In this document: positions 1-6,631 of the stretch, in pieces
Layout of the letters: each line of letters opens with the position of its first letter
Position numbering within the stretch: the first letter of the stretch is position 1
Origin: Lentisphaerota bacterium
GTDB lineage: Bacteria; Verrucomicrobiota; Kiritimatiellia; JAAZAB01
Assembly (NCBI GenBank): GCA_016182435.1
Contig: JACPGN010000118.1
Location: forward strand, 1-9,124
Length of the DNA stretch: 9,124 nucleotides
Direction: 5' to 3'
Translations under genes and position numbers: made by a program
The notes under the pieces: generated by a model
Database searches by the model: none
Seen by the model: the letters and a program-made list of their open reading frames with translations, nothing else
What the model was told of the DNA's origin: nothing

Positions 1-3000
1 GAAGCCAAGGCGCTATTCCTGCCTGAGGGCGCGAGGGAACCGGAGTGGCCGGATGGGCCAAATACGGTCATTAACGTCCACCCGGCGGAATACTGTGGCG
101 CTAACAGCCTGTACAATGCCTTTGTCCGCCAGTTTGGCCGGCAGCTTAAGCCGTCCAGCGCGCTCACGTCAGCGCAGGCCGCTGGTATGCAGGCGCTGCA
201 GAATACCGGTTACGTTGTGATTCCGCCTTCCGGCACTTTCCGGGACCTGCAGCGCCAGTTGGATTTCATTATTGGCCGTTTGCGCTGCCGCATAATCCTG
301 CTCTTGCCCATTCATCCCACGCCGACCGTTTATGGGCGCATGGGCCTCTTCGGCAGTCCCTATGCGGCGCTCGATTTTATGGAGGTGGACCCGGCCCTGG
401 CGGAGTTTGATCCCAAGGCTACGCCGCTGGAGCAGTTCGGCGAGCTGGTGGATGCCATCCACGCCCGCGGGGCGCGGGTCTTCCTGGATATCGCCATCAA
501 CCATACCGGCTGGGCCGCTAAACTCCACAGCGAACATCCCGACTGGCTCCTGCGCGAGAGTGACGGCACGATTCGCTCACCCGGCGCCTGGGGCGTGGTC
601 TGGCGCGATCTTACCGAGCTCGACCACCAGCATGCGGGCCTGTGCCATTACCTGGCGGAGGTTTTTCTTGCCTGGTGCCGACGGGGCGCCGACGGCTTCC
701 GCTGCGACGCCGGCTACATGATTCCAGTCAGCGCCTGGGAGTTTATTACGGCCACCGTGCGCCGCGAATTCCCCGACGCACTTTTCCTTCTCGAAGGCCT
801 GGGCGGCAAGATGGAAACCACCACGGCGCTGCTCAACACGGCCAACCTGAACTGGGCCTATTCCGAACTTTTCCAGAACTATGACCGCCGCCAAATTGAA
901 GGCTATCTGCCGCTCGCCATCCATACCAGCGCAGGCGATGGCATCCTGGTGCACTTCGCGGAAACGCATGACAATAACCGCCTGGCCGCGCGATCAATCC
1001 CCTATGCGCGCATGCGCACGGCGCTCGCCGCGCTCTGTTCCAGCAATGGCGCCTTTGCGTTTGCCAATGGCGTCGAATGGCACGCTACCGAGAAAATTGA
1101 TGTGCACGGCCGCACCGCGCTGGCCTGGGGAGCGAGCGAAAACCAGGTGGACCGGATTACGCGCCTGAATTGCCTGCTGCAGAACCATCCGGCCTTTTTC
1201 GCCGGGGCCCAAGTGCGCCTGATCCACCATCCGGCAGTGCCGGACGGCAATAGCCTTGCCCTCCTGCGCTATTCCCCCGCGGCGGATAAGCGCCTCCTGG
1301 TGTTGATCAACCTGGACGACCAGACGCCACAACCGGTGGCGTGGAATCCGGATGAGGCGGGTCTGGCTGAGCGCGAGATGATTGATTTGCTGACCGGGCG
1401 GGCGGTGGCCATCCCTTTCGCGGACGGTTTAGCGCGGCTGGAATTAGCGCCGGCTGAAGTTCTGTGTCTTAGCCAGTCCGCGCGGGATTTCGAAATGCTT
1501 CTCGCCGCGGAGCGCGACCCTTATTCCTGGCCGCCGGATGTTGTGCGCCGCCAGCAACTGCGCGCCAAGGCCCTGGAGATTGTCAAGGCCAGCCGTGGCT
1601 TAACCCCGGGTGGCGCGGGATTGAGCGATTTTTCCGAGCTGGATCCTGAGCGGCTGGCAATGGAACTGGCGAAAAATCCCGAGGCCTTCTGCAACTCACA
1701 GAATAGGCCCGGGGCCGCGCCGCGGGTTATAACCTGGGAATGGCCGCGCGATTTGAAACGAGAGGTCATGATCCCGCCGTATCACTTTATTTACCTGTGC
1801 GCGCCGATGCCCTTCCAGGCCCGCATCGAGGAGCGGGAGCCAATTGGCGCTCCCTGGCCGAGCCTCGGGCACAGGCTGGCCGGTGTTGCGGCGGCGTCGA
1901 ACTCATCCGGCAAGCTTGCCCCGCATAGTGCGGGGGCCGCCGAGCGAGATCAGTTGACCGGCAAACAGGAGAACTCACTGCCGATGGCTGACGGACGCCA
2001 TTTCGTGATATTTTGTCCTGGGGTCGCGTCGGCGCGGCCCTTGGCAGCCTGGTTAAAACTGTCTGTTTTCGAGCCGGAACGCGCCAGGCATGAAACCGCG
2101 CCGCTGCTTTTTCTGCCGGCGGGAGATGATCTGCGGGTGCCGTTGGTTTTCACGCATAAGGCTCTGCGGGGCATAAATCCAATTATCCTCAGCACCAACG
2201 GACGCGGCGGCATGCTGCGCGCGGGAGTGCGCTGGGCCGAGGTGCGCAGCCGCTATGACGCTCTTCTGGCCGGCAACCTGAATCCGGATTATCCTGAAGA
2301 CCGGCGCATCATGCTGACGCGTTGCCGCGCCTGGCTGGTGTTTCAGGGCTATTCCCAGGATATCACGGTTGACCGATTACAATTTTTCCGGCGCGGGGCG
2401 AACTCCGGTCTATGGCGCTTTCGCGTGCCATTCGGCTATGGCCAGCAAGTGTTTCTGGATATTCACGCGGCAATGATCCCGGAGCGGAATGCCGTGCGGC
2501 TGACGTTCCGCCGGTTGCCTTGCGCGCAGGCCCAAAACTGTTTGGCTGATGACCAGACCGTGCGCCTGATCATCAGGCCGGACATCGAGGATCGTTCCTT
2601 TCACGAAGACACCAAGGCGTTCCTGGGCCCGGAGCGGACCTGGGGCGCCGCGGTGCATCCGGAAGCGGCCGGGCTTGTCTTTGCGCCGGAGGGCGTTCGG
2701 CAGTTGCGCCTAACCGTTTCCGACGGCAGCTTTCAGCCGGAGCCGGAATGGCAATACATGGTTCACCATCCGGTTGAGGCCGAGCGCGGCCAGGAAGCCA
2801 ATGGAGATCTCTTCAGTCCCGGCTACTTTCGCGTACCCCTGGCTGGCGGCGCCGAGGTGCTATTGCTGGCGCAAATACTGACCCCGGCGGAAAGCAAAGC
2901 GGCGACGGAGCCCGTCGCCCTCCAGAGGAATGGGTCATGGAGGGCGGTCGGCTCGACCGCCGGCAATGCAGCGCCGGACGAGCCGCTCTTGGACGTTCTT

Positions 3001-4233
3001 GAGCAGGCCATGCGGCAGTTTATCGTTCGGCGCGGCAAGCAGAAGACGGTGATTGCCGGTTATCCCTGGTTCCTCGACTGGGGCCGTGATACCCTCATTT
3101 GCGCGCGCGGCTTGATCGCCGGGGGTTTGCTTGAGGAGGTCACGGCAATTCTCAAACAATTTGGGGCCTACGAGCAGCAAGGCACGTTGCCGAACATGAT
3201 TTGCGGCGAGGATGCGCGCAACCGCGACACGTCCGATGCGCCTCTGTGGTTTATCGTTGCCTGCGCGGAAGCCTGCCGCGCCCGCAGTCGCTATCCGTCG
3301 GCTGACGGATTGCGGGCGGGTCGCGCCGCTAACCATCCCGACTCTCCGGGAGGTCGGGACCTGTTAGCCCAACGGTGTGGCCAACGGACGCTGCGCGAGG
3401 TCCTGGAATCAATTGTCGAAGGCTATCGGCAGGGCACGCCCAATGGCATCCGGATGGATCCCGCGAGCGGCTTGATTTTCAGTCCGGCGCACTTTACCTG
3501 GATGGACACGAATCATCCGGCCGGCTCGCCCCGTCAAGGCTATCCTATTGAAATTCAAGCGCTCTGGTTTGCGGCCCTTAAGTTCCTGGCTGGCTTGGAT
3601 AAACATGGCGCTTCTTACCAGGCGCTGGCCGATCAGGCACGCAGTTCGATCCATCAGTATTTCTGGAATGAAGAACGCGGGTATTTTGTTGACTGTCTGC
3701 ACGCCCGGGCCGGCCAAGAGGCCGCGCGCGCTATGCCGGACGATGCCTTGCGGCCGAACCAGTTGCTGGCATTGACTTTAGGGGCAGTGGCCGACCGGAC
3801 TCTTGCGGCGCGCGCCTTGGCGGAGTGCGCGCAACTGCTGGTGCCCGGCGCTATCCGCACGCTCGCCGACCGTTCCGTGGAGTATCCCCAGCCCATCATG
3901 CTGGGCAATCGCTTGCTTAACGATCCGTTGCGGCCTTACTGGGGGCGCTACGAGGGGGATGAAGACACGCGCCGCAAGAGCGCCTATCACAACGGCACAG
4001 CCTGGACCTGGCTTTTTCCCTCATTCTGTGAAGCGTGGGTTCAGGTGCATGGCGATAGCGGACGCCCCGCTGCCCTGGCGTGGCTGGGCAGCAGCGTTCA
4101 ACTGATGAGTCGCGGCTGTCTGGGCCAGGTTCCGGAAATCCTGGATGGCGATTACCCGCACACCCCGCGCGGCTGTGATGCCCAGGCTTGGGGCGTGACC
4201 GAACTGTATCGGGTCCTGAAAAGTCTGCGTTGA
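1..4233 (+). CDS. Bifunctional glycogen debranching enzyme (GH13 glucanotransferase + GDE_C amylo-1,6-glucosidase), 5'-truncated
   Basis: The frame is open from base 1, so the true start lies outside the window; the ATG at 187 is internal. 1410 residues are visible (codon 1 = base 1). An N-terminal GH13 barrel (about 80-430) has all four conserved regions: DIAINH at 163-168, GFRCDAG with nucleophile Asp236, LLEG with acid/base Glu265, and ETHDNNR with His323-Asp324. A middle beta domain of GDE_N type spans about 510-960. The C-terminal (alpha/alpha)6 GDE_C domain (about 1000-1405) shows GYPWFLDWGRDT (1020-1031), TWMD (1166-1169), PIEIQALW (1182-1189), YHNGTAWTW (1329-1337) and GCDAQAWG (1391-1398). 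By family knowledge such proteins move maltosyl/maltotriosyl stubs and then hydrolyse the alpha-1,6 branch glucose of glycogen in the cytoplasm. Three linkers, about residues 615-660, 970-990 and 1094-1120, look longer than family norm and coincide with DNA palindromes. No catalytic residue is missing. Confidence 0.93.
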   Translation, partial: EAKALFLPEGAREPEWPDGPNTVINVHPAEYCGANSLYNAFVRQFGRQLKPSSALTSAQAAGMQALQNTGYVVIPPSGTFRDLQRQLDFIIGRLRCRIILLLPIHPTPTVYGRMGLFGSPYAALDFMEVDPALAEFDPKATPLEQFGELVDAIHARGARVFLDIAINHTGWAAKLHSEHPDWLLRESDGTIRSPGAWGVVWRDLTELDHQHAGLCHYLAEVFLAWCRRGADGFRCDAGYMIPVSAWEFITATVRREFPDALFLLEGLGGKMETTTALLNTANLNWAYSELFQNYDRRQIEGYLPLAIHTSAGDGILVHFAETHDNNRLAARSIPYARMRTALAALCSSNGAFAFANGVEWHATEKIDVHGRTALAWGASENQVDRITRLNCLLQNHPAFFAGAQVRLIHHPAVPDGNSLALLRYSPAADKRLLVLINLDDQTPQPVAWNPDEAGLAEREMIDLLTGRAVAIPFADGLARLELAPAEVLCLSQSARDFEMLLAAERDPYSWPPDVVRRQQLRAKALEIVKASRGLTPGGAGLSDFSELDPERLAMELAKNPEAFCNSQNRPGAAPRVITWEWPRDLKREVMIPPYHFIYLCAPMPFQARIEEREPIGAPWPSLGHRLAGVAAASNSSGKLAPHSAGAAERDQLTGKQENSLPMADGRHFVIFCPGVASARPLAAWLKLSVFEPERARHETAPLLFLPAGDDLRVPLVFTHKALRGINPIILSTNGRGGMLRAGVRWAEVRSRYDALLAGNLNPDYPEDRRIMLTRCRAWLVFQGYSQDITVDRLQFFRRGANSGLWRFRVPFGYGQQVFLDIHAAMIPERNAVRLTFRRLPCAQAQNCLADDQTVRLIIRPDIEDRSFHEDTKAFLGPERTWGAAVHPEAAGLVFAPEGVRQLRLTVSDGSFQPEPEWQYMVHHPVEAERGQEANGDLFSPGYFRVPLAGGAEVLLLAQILTPAESKAATEPVALQRNGSWRAVGSTAGNAAPDEPLLDVLEQAMRQFIVRRGKQKTVIAGYPWFLDWGRDTLICARGLIAGGLLEEVTAILKQFGAYEQQGTLPNMICGEDARNRDTSDAPLWFIVACAEACRARSRYPSADGLRAGRAANHPDSPGGRDLLAQRCGQRTLREVLESIVEGYRQGTPNGIRMDPASGLIFSPAHFTWMDTNHPAGSPRQGYPIEIQALWFAALKFLAGLDKHGASYQALADQARSSIHQYFWNEERGYFVDCLHARAGQEAARAMPDDALRPNQLLALTLGAVADRTLAARALAECAQLLVPGAIRTLADRSVEYPQPIMLGNRLLNDPLRPYWGRYEGDEDTRRKSAYHNGTAWTWLFPSFCEAWVQVHGDSGRPAALAWLGSSVQLMSRGCLGQVPEILDGDYPHTPRGCDAQAWGVTELYRVLKSLR
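1876..1945. repeat. Palindromic segment inside the debranching enzyme (mid-domain linker)
   Basis: Two adjoining perfect palindromes lie within the open frame: ggcaagcttgcc at 1909-1920 and the hairpin ccccgca-tag-tgcgggg at 1919-1935, enclosed by weaker cggcgg/ccgccg arms. They encode a Ser/Gly/Ala-rich linker between the recognisable PFQARIE and SLPMADGRHF blocks, where I expect only a short loop in relatives. The family of this repeat is not identified; its core (cccgca...tgcggg) resembles a deletion form of the dispersed repeat found elsewhere in the window. Confidence 0.5.
2918..2961. repeat. Double hairpin inside the debranching enzyme, before the GDE_C domain
   Basis: Two consecutive inverted repeats overlap by two bases: ccctcca (2918-2924) with tggaggg (2938-2944), and ggcggtc (2943-2949) with gaccgcc (2955-2961). 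The segment codes in frame for part of a low-conservation linker between the GDE_N-type domain and the GDE_C domain, where length variation should be tolerated. Confidence 0.5.
3281..3360. repeat. In-frame copy of a dispersed palindromic repeat within the GDE_C domain
   Basis: 3281-3320 has outer arms cccgca/tgcggg and a perfect inner stem atccgtc-ggct-gacggat. Its ends match the intergenic copy at 4301-4334, sharing agtcgctat on the left and ttgcgggcggg on the right. It is followed by a second hairpin, tcccgac (3336-3342) with gtcggga (3353-3359). Together they encode roughly residues 1094-1120, between the WFIVACAEA and RTLREVL blocks that are normally separated by a shorter loop. The reading frame is preserved. 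Confidence 0.7.
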
Positions 4234-4299
4234 AAAGTTTGGGGCGTGTTGCTCAAATCAAATCCGGCCTCAGCGCGGCCGGCTACAGAACGCAACCCA

Positions 4300-4348
4300 G
4301 CCCGTAGTCGCTATGCGCCAGCGTTGCGGGCGGGAACGGGCATTTTTT
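4300..4348 (+). terminator. Possible intrinsic terminator downstream of the debranching enzyme
   Basis: Outer stem gcccgt (4300-4305) with acgggc (4336-4341) and inner stem cgct/agcg are followed by A and six T residues (4343-4348). It lies about 66 bases after the stop codon and is built from the dispersed repeat copy. The stem is interrupted, so termination strength is uncertain. Confidence 0.4.
4301..4334 (+). repeat. Dispersed palindromic repeat, copy B
   Basis: It has the left part cccgtagtcgctat and right part ttgcgggcggg, matching the ends of the intragenic copy at 3281-3320 but with a shorter centre. It is embedded in the MITE-like element. Confidence 0.65.
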
Positions 4349-4481
4349 CGTTGTAGCCGGGGGCGGTGACCCCGGTATTTTGGCATCGTCCGGTTTTGGG
4401 CAACACGCCCTTTAAAGTCTATCCGGCCCATGTCGGTTTTTCTGCTTGCATTCGGCAGGGGGATTAATTAGCGTCGGCCGC

Positions 4482-4554
<73 letters not shown>

Positions 4555-4658
4555 TTTATCAAGAAATTACGCTTGCGTTCTTCGGGCGGTTGTAATAGGA
4601 ATAGCTTTCATCCGTATTCAGCTATAGCCAGCGTAACTTGTCAGGGAACTTTGACGCC

Positions 4659-5951
4659 ATGGCCAAAATCTTACTGGTAGATGACGAACCGAGCATTCTG
4701 AGCGTATTGAGCGTTCTGCTTAAGGCGGAAGGCTATGAGGTCGTGCCCTGCGATGGCGGCGATAAAGCGGTGGAATTGATCAAAAACACGCCATTCGATC
4801 TTATGCTTTCGGATATTCGCATGCGCCCGGTTGACGGGATGCAACTGCTCAAGCTGGCCGTGGAACACCAGCCTTCAATGGCGGTGTTGATGCTCACGGG
4901 TTATGGCACGGTGGAAACGGCCGTGGAGTCTTTGAAGCTGGGCGCCTTCGATTATATTACCAAACCTTTTAAGCTGGATGAACTGCTGATCACGGTTAAG
5001 CGCGCCCTGGAATATAACAAGGCCCTGAGCGAAAACGTGCAGTTAAAAGCTCAGCTTACCGGGCAGTACCAGTTTGAAAACATCGTGGCCGAAAGCCGCA
5101 CCATGCGCAACGTGTGCGAAATGATCGAGCGCGTGGCGCCGACCGATACCACCGTGCTGATTTATGGGGAAAGCGGCACGGGCAAGGAGTTGGTGGCTAA
5201 GGCCATCCATGCTCACAGCAATCGCAAGACCAAAAAGTTTCTGCCGCTCAACTGCGCGGCCTTGCCGGAACCGCTCCTGGAATCGGAATTGTTCGGCCAT
5301 ATGAAAGGCGCGTTTACCGGCGCCAGCGCCGATAAGGAAGGTCTCTTTGAAGTGGCCGATCAGGGCACCATTTTTCTGGATGAAATTGATTCCATGCCGC
5401 TCAATATCCAGGCCAAACTATTGCGGGTCCTGCAGGATAAGGAAATCCGCCGGGTAGGCGGCAATGAGACGATTCAGGTGGATGTCCGGGTTCTGGCGGC
5501 TATCAGTACGCGCCTGGAACTCTTGATCGAGCAGGGCAAGTTCCGCGAGGATCTTTATTATCATTTTTTGCGCCAGGAAACCGGGGGCAATAAGACCATG
5601 CCAACGATGGATGCTGACGTTATCAGCCTGTTTGAGCAGTATGCCTGGCCGGGCAATGTCCGTGAACTTGAAAATGCCCTGAAACATGCCCTGACCTTCG
5701 CCAAGGATAATGTGATTATCCGGGATTGCCTGCCGGCTAAACTGTCGCAAAGCGCCGCTTCCGTAGTGAGTGGGCAAAGGAAGTTGGATGATTTCCGCGG
5801 GAAATCGCTGAAAGCCTTCCTACGCTCGAAGGAGAAGGAGTATCTGTCCCAGGCCCTCGCGTATACGGATGGGGACAAACAAAAAGCGGCTAAAGCCTTG
5901 AGAATCAGCCTCGCTACCCTCTATCGCAAGTTGCCGGAGCCAAAAGATTAG
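4659..5951 (+). CDS. NtrC-family sigma-54-dependent response regulator with shortened AAA+ domain
   Basis: 430 residues from ATG 4659, preceded by AGGGA at 4643-4647; the in-frame TTG at 4638 would add seven residues upstream of the usual receiver-domain start. The receiver domain (1-120) has Asp8-Asp9, phospho-acceptor Asp52, Thr80 and Lys102. The AAA+ domain (about 145-365) has Walker A GESGTGKE (170-177), the sigma-54-contacting GAFTGA loop (217-222), Walker B LDE (240-242) and WPGNVRELEN from 330 with sensor II Arg335. A Fis-type helix-turn-helix ends the protein (about 385-428). After FREDLYY (295-301) the sequence jumps to HFLRQ. The usual segment with the LYYR arginine and PPLRER-EDI motif, about 24 residues, is absent. 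The sensor I region reads AAISTRLE rather than the common AATNRDLE. Phosphorylation by an unlinked histidine kinase is expected. Proximity to a sigma-54 promoter and pilin gene suggests a PilR-like role, but activity is doubtful. Confidence 0.93.
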   Translation: MAKILLVDDEPSILSVLSVLLKAEGYEVVPCDGGDKAVELIKNTPFDLMLSDIRMRPVDGMQLLKLAVEHQPSMAVLMLTGYGTVETAVESLKLGAFDYITKPFKLDELLITVKRALEYNKALSENVQLKAQLTGQYQFENIVAESRTMRNVCEMIERVAPTDTTVLIYGESGTGKELVAKAIHAHSNRKTKKFLPLNCAALPEPLLESELFGHMKGAFTGASADKEGLFEVADQGTIFLDEIDSMPLNIQAKLLRVLQDKEIRRVGGNETIQVDVRVLAAISTRLELLIEQGKFREDLYYHFLRQETGGNKTMPTMDADVISLFEQYAWPGNVRELENALKHALTFAKDNVIIRDCLPAKLSQSAASVVSGQRKLDDFRGKSLKAFLRSKEKEYLSQALAYTDGDKQKAAKALRISLATLYRKLPEPKD

Positions 5952-5990
5952 TGCCTCAGCCAGCAGGAACCTTCATAAAAAACAAGAATG

Positions 5991-6186
5991 TTTCCGCCTG
6001 AAGCGGACCCGCAGAGGAGGGAACCACGCGCGGCGCGTGGCAAGCCACGGACTCGTCCCGCGCTTCGCGGGATGGCACGGATAACACTGATTGTTGACGG
6101 CCGCCCGGCGGCCGTCAACGGTCTGACCATCCGTGAAATCCGTGTAATCAGTGGTTTCCGCCATAGCGGATCCGTCTGAGGAGGAA
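5991..6186. repeat. Composite palindromic element bounded by a partial direct repeat
   Basis: The two ends share tttccgcc, agcgga, ccg and aggagg in the same order (5991-6019 and 6155-6183), each end being a small hairpin tccgc/gcgga. Between them lie ccacgcg/cgcgtgg (6024-6030, 6034-6040), tcccgcg-ctt-cgcggga (6056-6072), cactgatt (6085-6092) with aatcagtg (6146-6153), and a perfect 12-bp stem gttgacggccgc (6093-6104) with its complement at 6108-6119. The heptamer atccgtg occurs twice (6129, 6138) with an inverted copy near 6076. No coding function is apparent. Confidence 0.6.
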
Positions 6187-6412
6187 ATTTCTTTGGGTTG
6201 CGCGCATAGACCACATTGGGTATTAATCAGGAAGTAAGGCGAAATTAAGCCCGCGAAGCCCAAAATTAAGCATTCATTTTCTAATTTTTGGGAAAATGAC
6301 AGCAGGATTTACACGAAAATATATAAAGAAGTATTTGATCATAGGATAAAATGGTGACTTTTTGTCTCAATAAAATGGAGAAAGCTTAAAATAGAGCGGT
6401 AAAATGGCGCGG
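6187..6412. other. AT-rich intergenic stretch upstream of the pilin promoter
   Basis: No gene is seen. This is the most AT-rich part of the window, rich in A and T runs. It contains a near-perfect inverted repeat cccaaaatta/taatttttggg at 6259-6292 (one extra T in the right arm), the direct repeat aaattaagc at about 6242 and 6263, and repeated taaaatgg octamers at its right end. The position upstream of a sigma-54 promoter suits activator or IHF-like binding, which is inference. Confidence 0.45.
6347..6407 (+). promoter_or_regulatory. Cluster of taaaatgg repeats, candidate activator sites
   Basis: The octamer taaaatgg occurs at 6347-6354, 6371-6378 and 6400-6407, with the variant taaaatag at 6387-6394. 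The cluster lies about 70-130 bases upstream of the -24/-12 promoter, the usual distance for enhancer-binding protein sites. In an AT-rich stretch some recurrence is expected by chance, so the role is speculative. Confidence 0.3.
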
Positions 6413-6464
6413 GGCCTCAGCTTGCCTGCCCGCAGTGCTACAGCGTTGCAGGCGGGCTGAGGCC
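6413..6464. repeat. Dispersed palindromic repeat, copy C, with outer arms
   Basis: Perfect outer arms ggcctcag (6413-6420) and ctgaggcc (6457-6464) enclose the repeat core 6425-6457. The core matches the reverse complement of the copy at 8009-8045 almost exactly at both ends, differing mainly by a few missing central bases. It lies just upstream of the sigma-54 promoter. Confidence 0.7.
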
Positions 6465-6474
6465 ATTGGGATCT

Positions 6475-6490
6475 TGGCATACTTCTTGCT
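6475..6490 (+). promoter_or_regulatory. Sigma-54 (-24/-12) promoter for the pilin gene
   Basis: TGGCATACTTCTTGCT matches the sigma-54 consensus TGGCAYRNNNNTTGCW at every defined base, with GG (6476-6477) and GC (6488-6489) exactly 12 apart. Transcription would start near 6500, giving a leader of about 130 bases before the pilin ATG. Sigma-54 control of major pilins by PilR-type activators is known from Pseudomonas, Geobacter and Myxococcus. Confidence 0.75.
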
Positions 6491-6536
6491 TTTATATTTA
6501 CAGAGCTATATTGTAAACTCCAGCAACTTCATTAAG

Positions 6537-6547
6537 AAGGGAGGTGG
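6537..6547 (+). promoter_or_regulatory. Strong Shine-Dalgarno-like sequence in the pilin leader without an obvious start
   Basis: AAGGGAGGTGG is an almost ideal anti-16S match, but no ATG, GTG or TTG lies at standard spacing. The next ATG (6566) is followed at once by TGA, forming a start-stop pair. It may be a ribosome standby site, a leader control element or chance. Confidence 0.3.
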
Positions 6548-6571
6548 AAGGCAATATTTCAAGGTATGTGA

Positions 6572-6625
6572 ATGAACCGAAATGTTGGACTTGGAAAAGA
6601 TGCTAATATAGATAGAGGGAGATAA
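6572..6625 (+). other. Possible 17-codon leader ORF ahead of the pilin gene
   Basis: ATG 6572 to TAA 6623-6625 encodes MNRNVGLGKDANIDRGR. AAGG (6561-6564) precedes it at seven bases, and the stop lies six bases before the pilin ATG, which would allow translational coupling. ORFs this short occur readily by chance and no family is recognised. Confidence 0.2.
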
Positions 6626-6631
6626 AAAGGA

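Larger units (their letters stand above)
4242..4410. mobile_element. MITE-like element with 16-bp terminal inverted repeats
   Basis: The left end gggcgtgttgctcaaa (4242-4257) is the reverse complement of the right end tttgggcaacacgccc (4395-4410), with one mismatch. Nested inside are ccggctaca (4279-4287) against tgtagccgg (4352-4360), and a hairpin ccgggg/ccccgg (4357-4362, 4370-4375). There is no coding capacity. A copy of the dispersed repeat (4301-4334) sits in the middle. No clear target-site duplication was found, so calling it mobile is an inference from structure. Confidence 0.55.

Noticed and set aside
187..189. ATG as the start of the debranching enzyme
   Set aside because: The same frame is open back to base 1 and encodes family-typical sequence (VINVHPAEYCGANSLYNAF) before this ATG, so the gene begins outside the window.
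577..969. Long minus-strand ORFs under the debranching enzyme, such as this one
   Set aside because: They are antisense shadows of a GC-rich gene, with no recognisable domain and biased composition.
4446..4468. Sigma-70 promoter for the tRNA (ttgcat ... attaat)
   Set aside because: The spacing between the two boxes is about 11 bases, too short, and both boxes are poor matches.
4573..4596. Sigma-70 promoter for the response regulator (ttgcgt ... tgtaat)
   Set aside because: The -10-like box is fair but the spacer is about 12 bases, so the pair is not credible.
4638..4640. TTG as the start of the response regulator
   Set aside because: It would add seven residues before the standard MAKILLVDDE start; ATG 4659 has an AGGGA ribosome site at reasonable distance.
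5988..6179. Overlapping ORFs on both strands downstream of the regulator
   Set aside because: They are produced by the palindromic element at 5991-6186; symmetry keeps both strands open.
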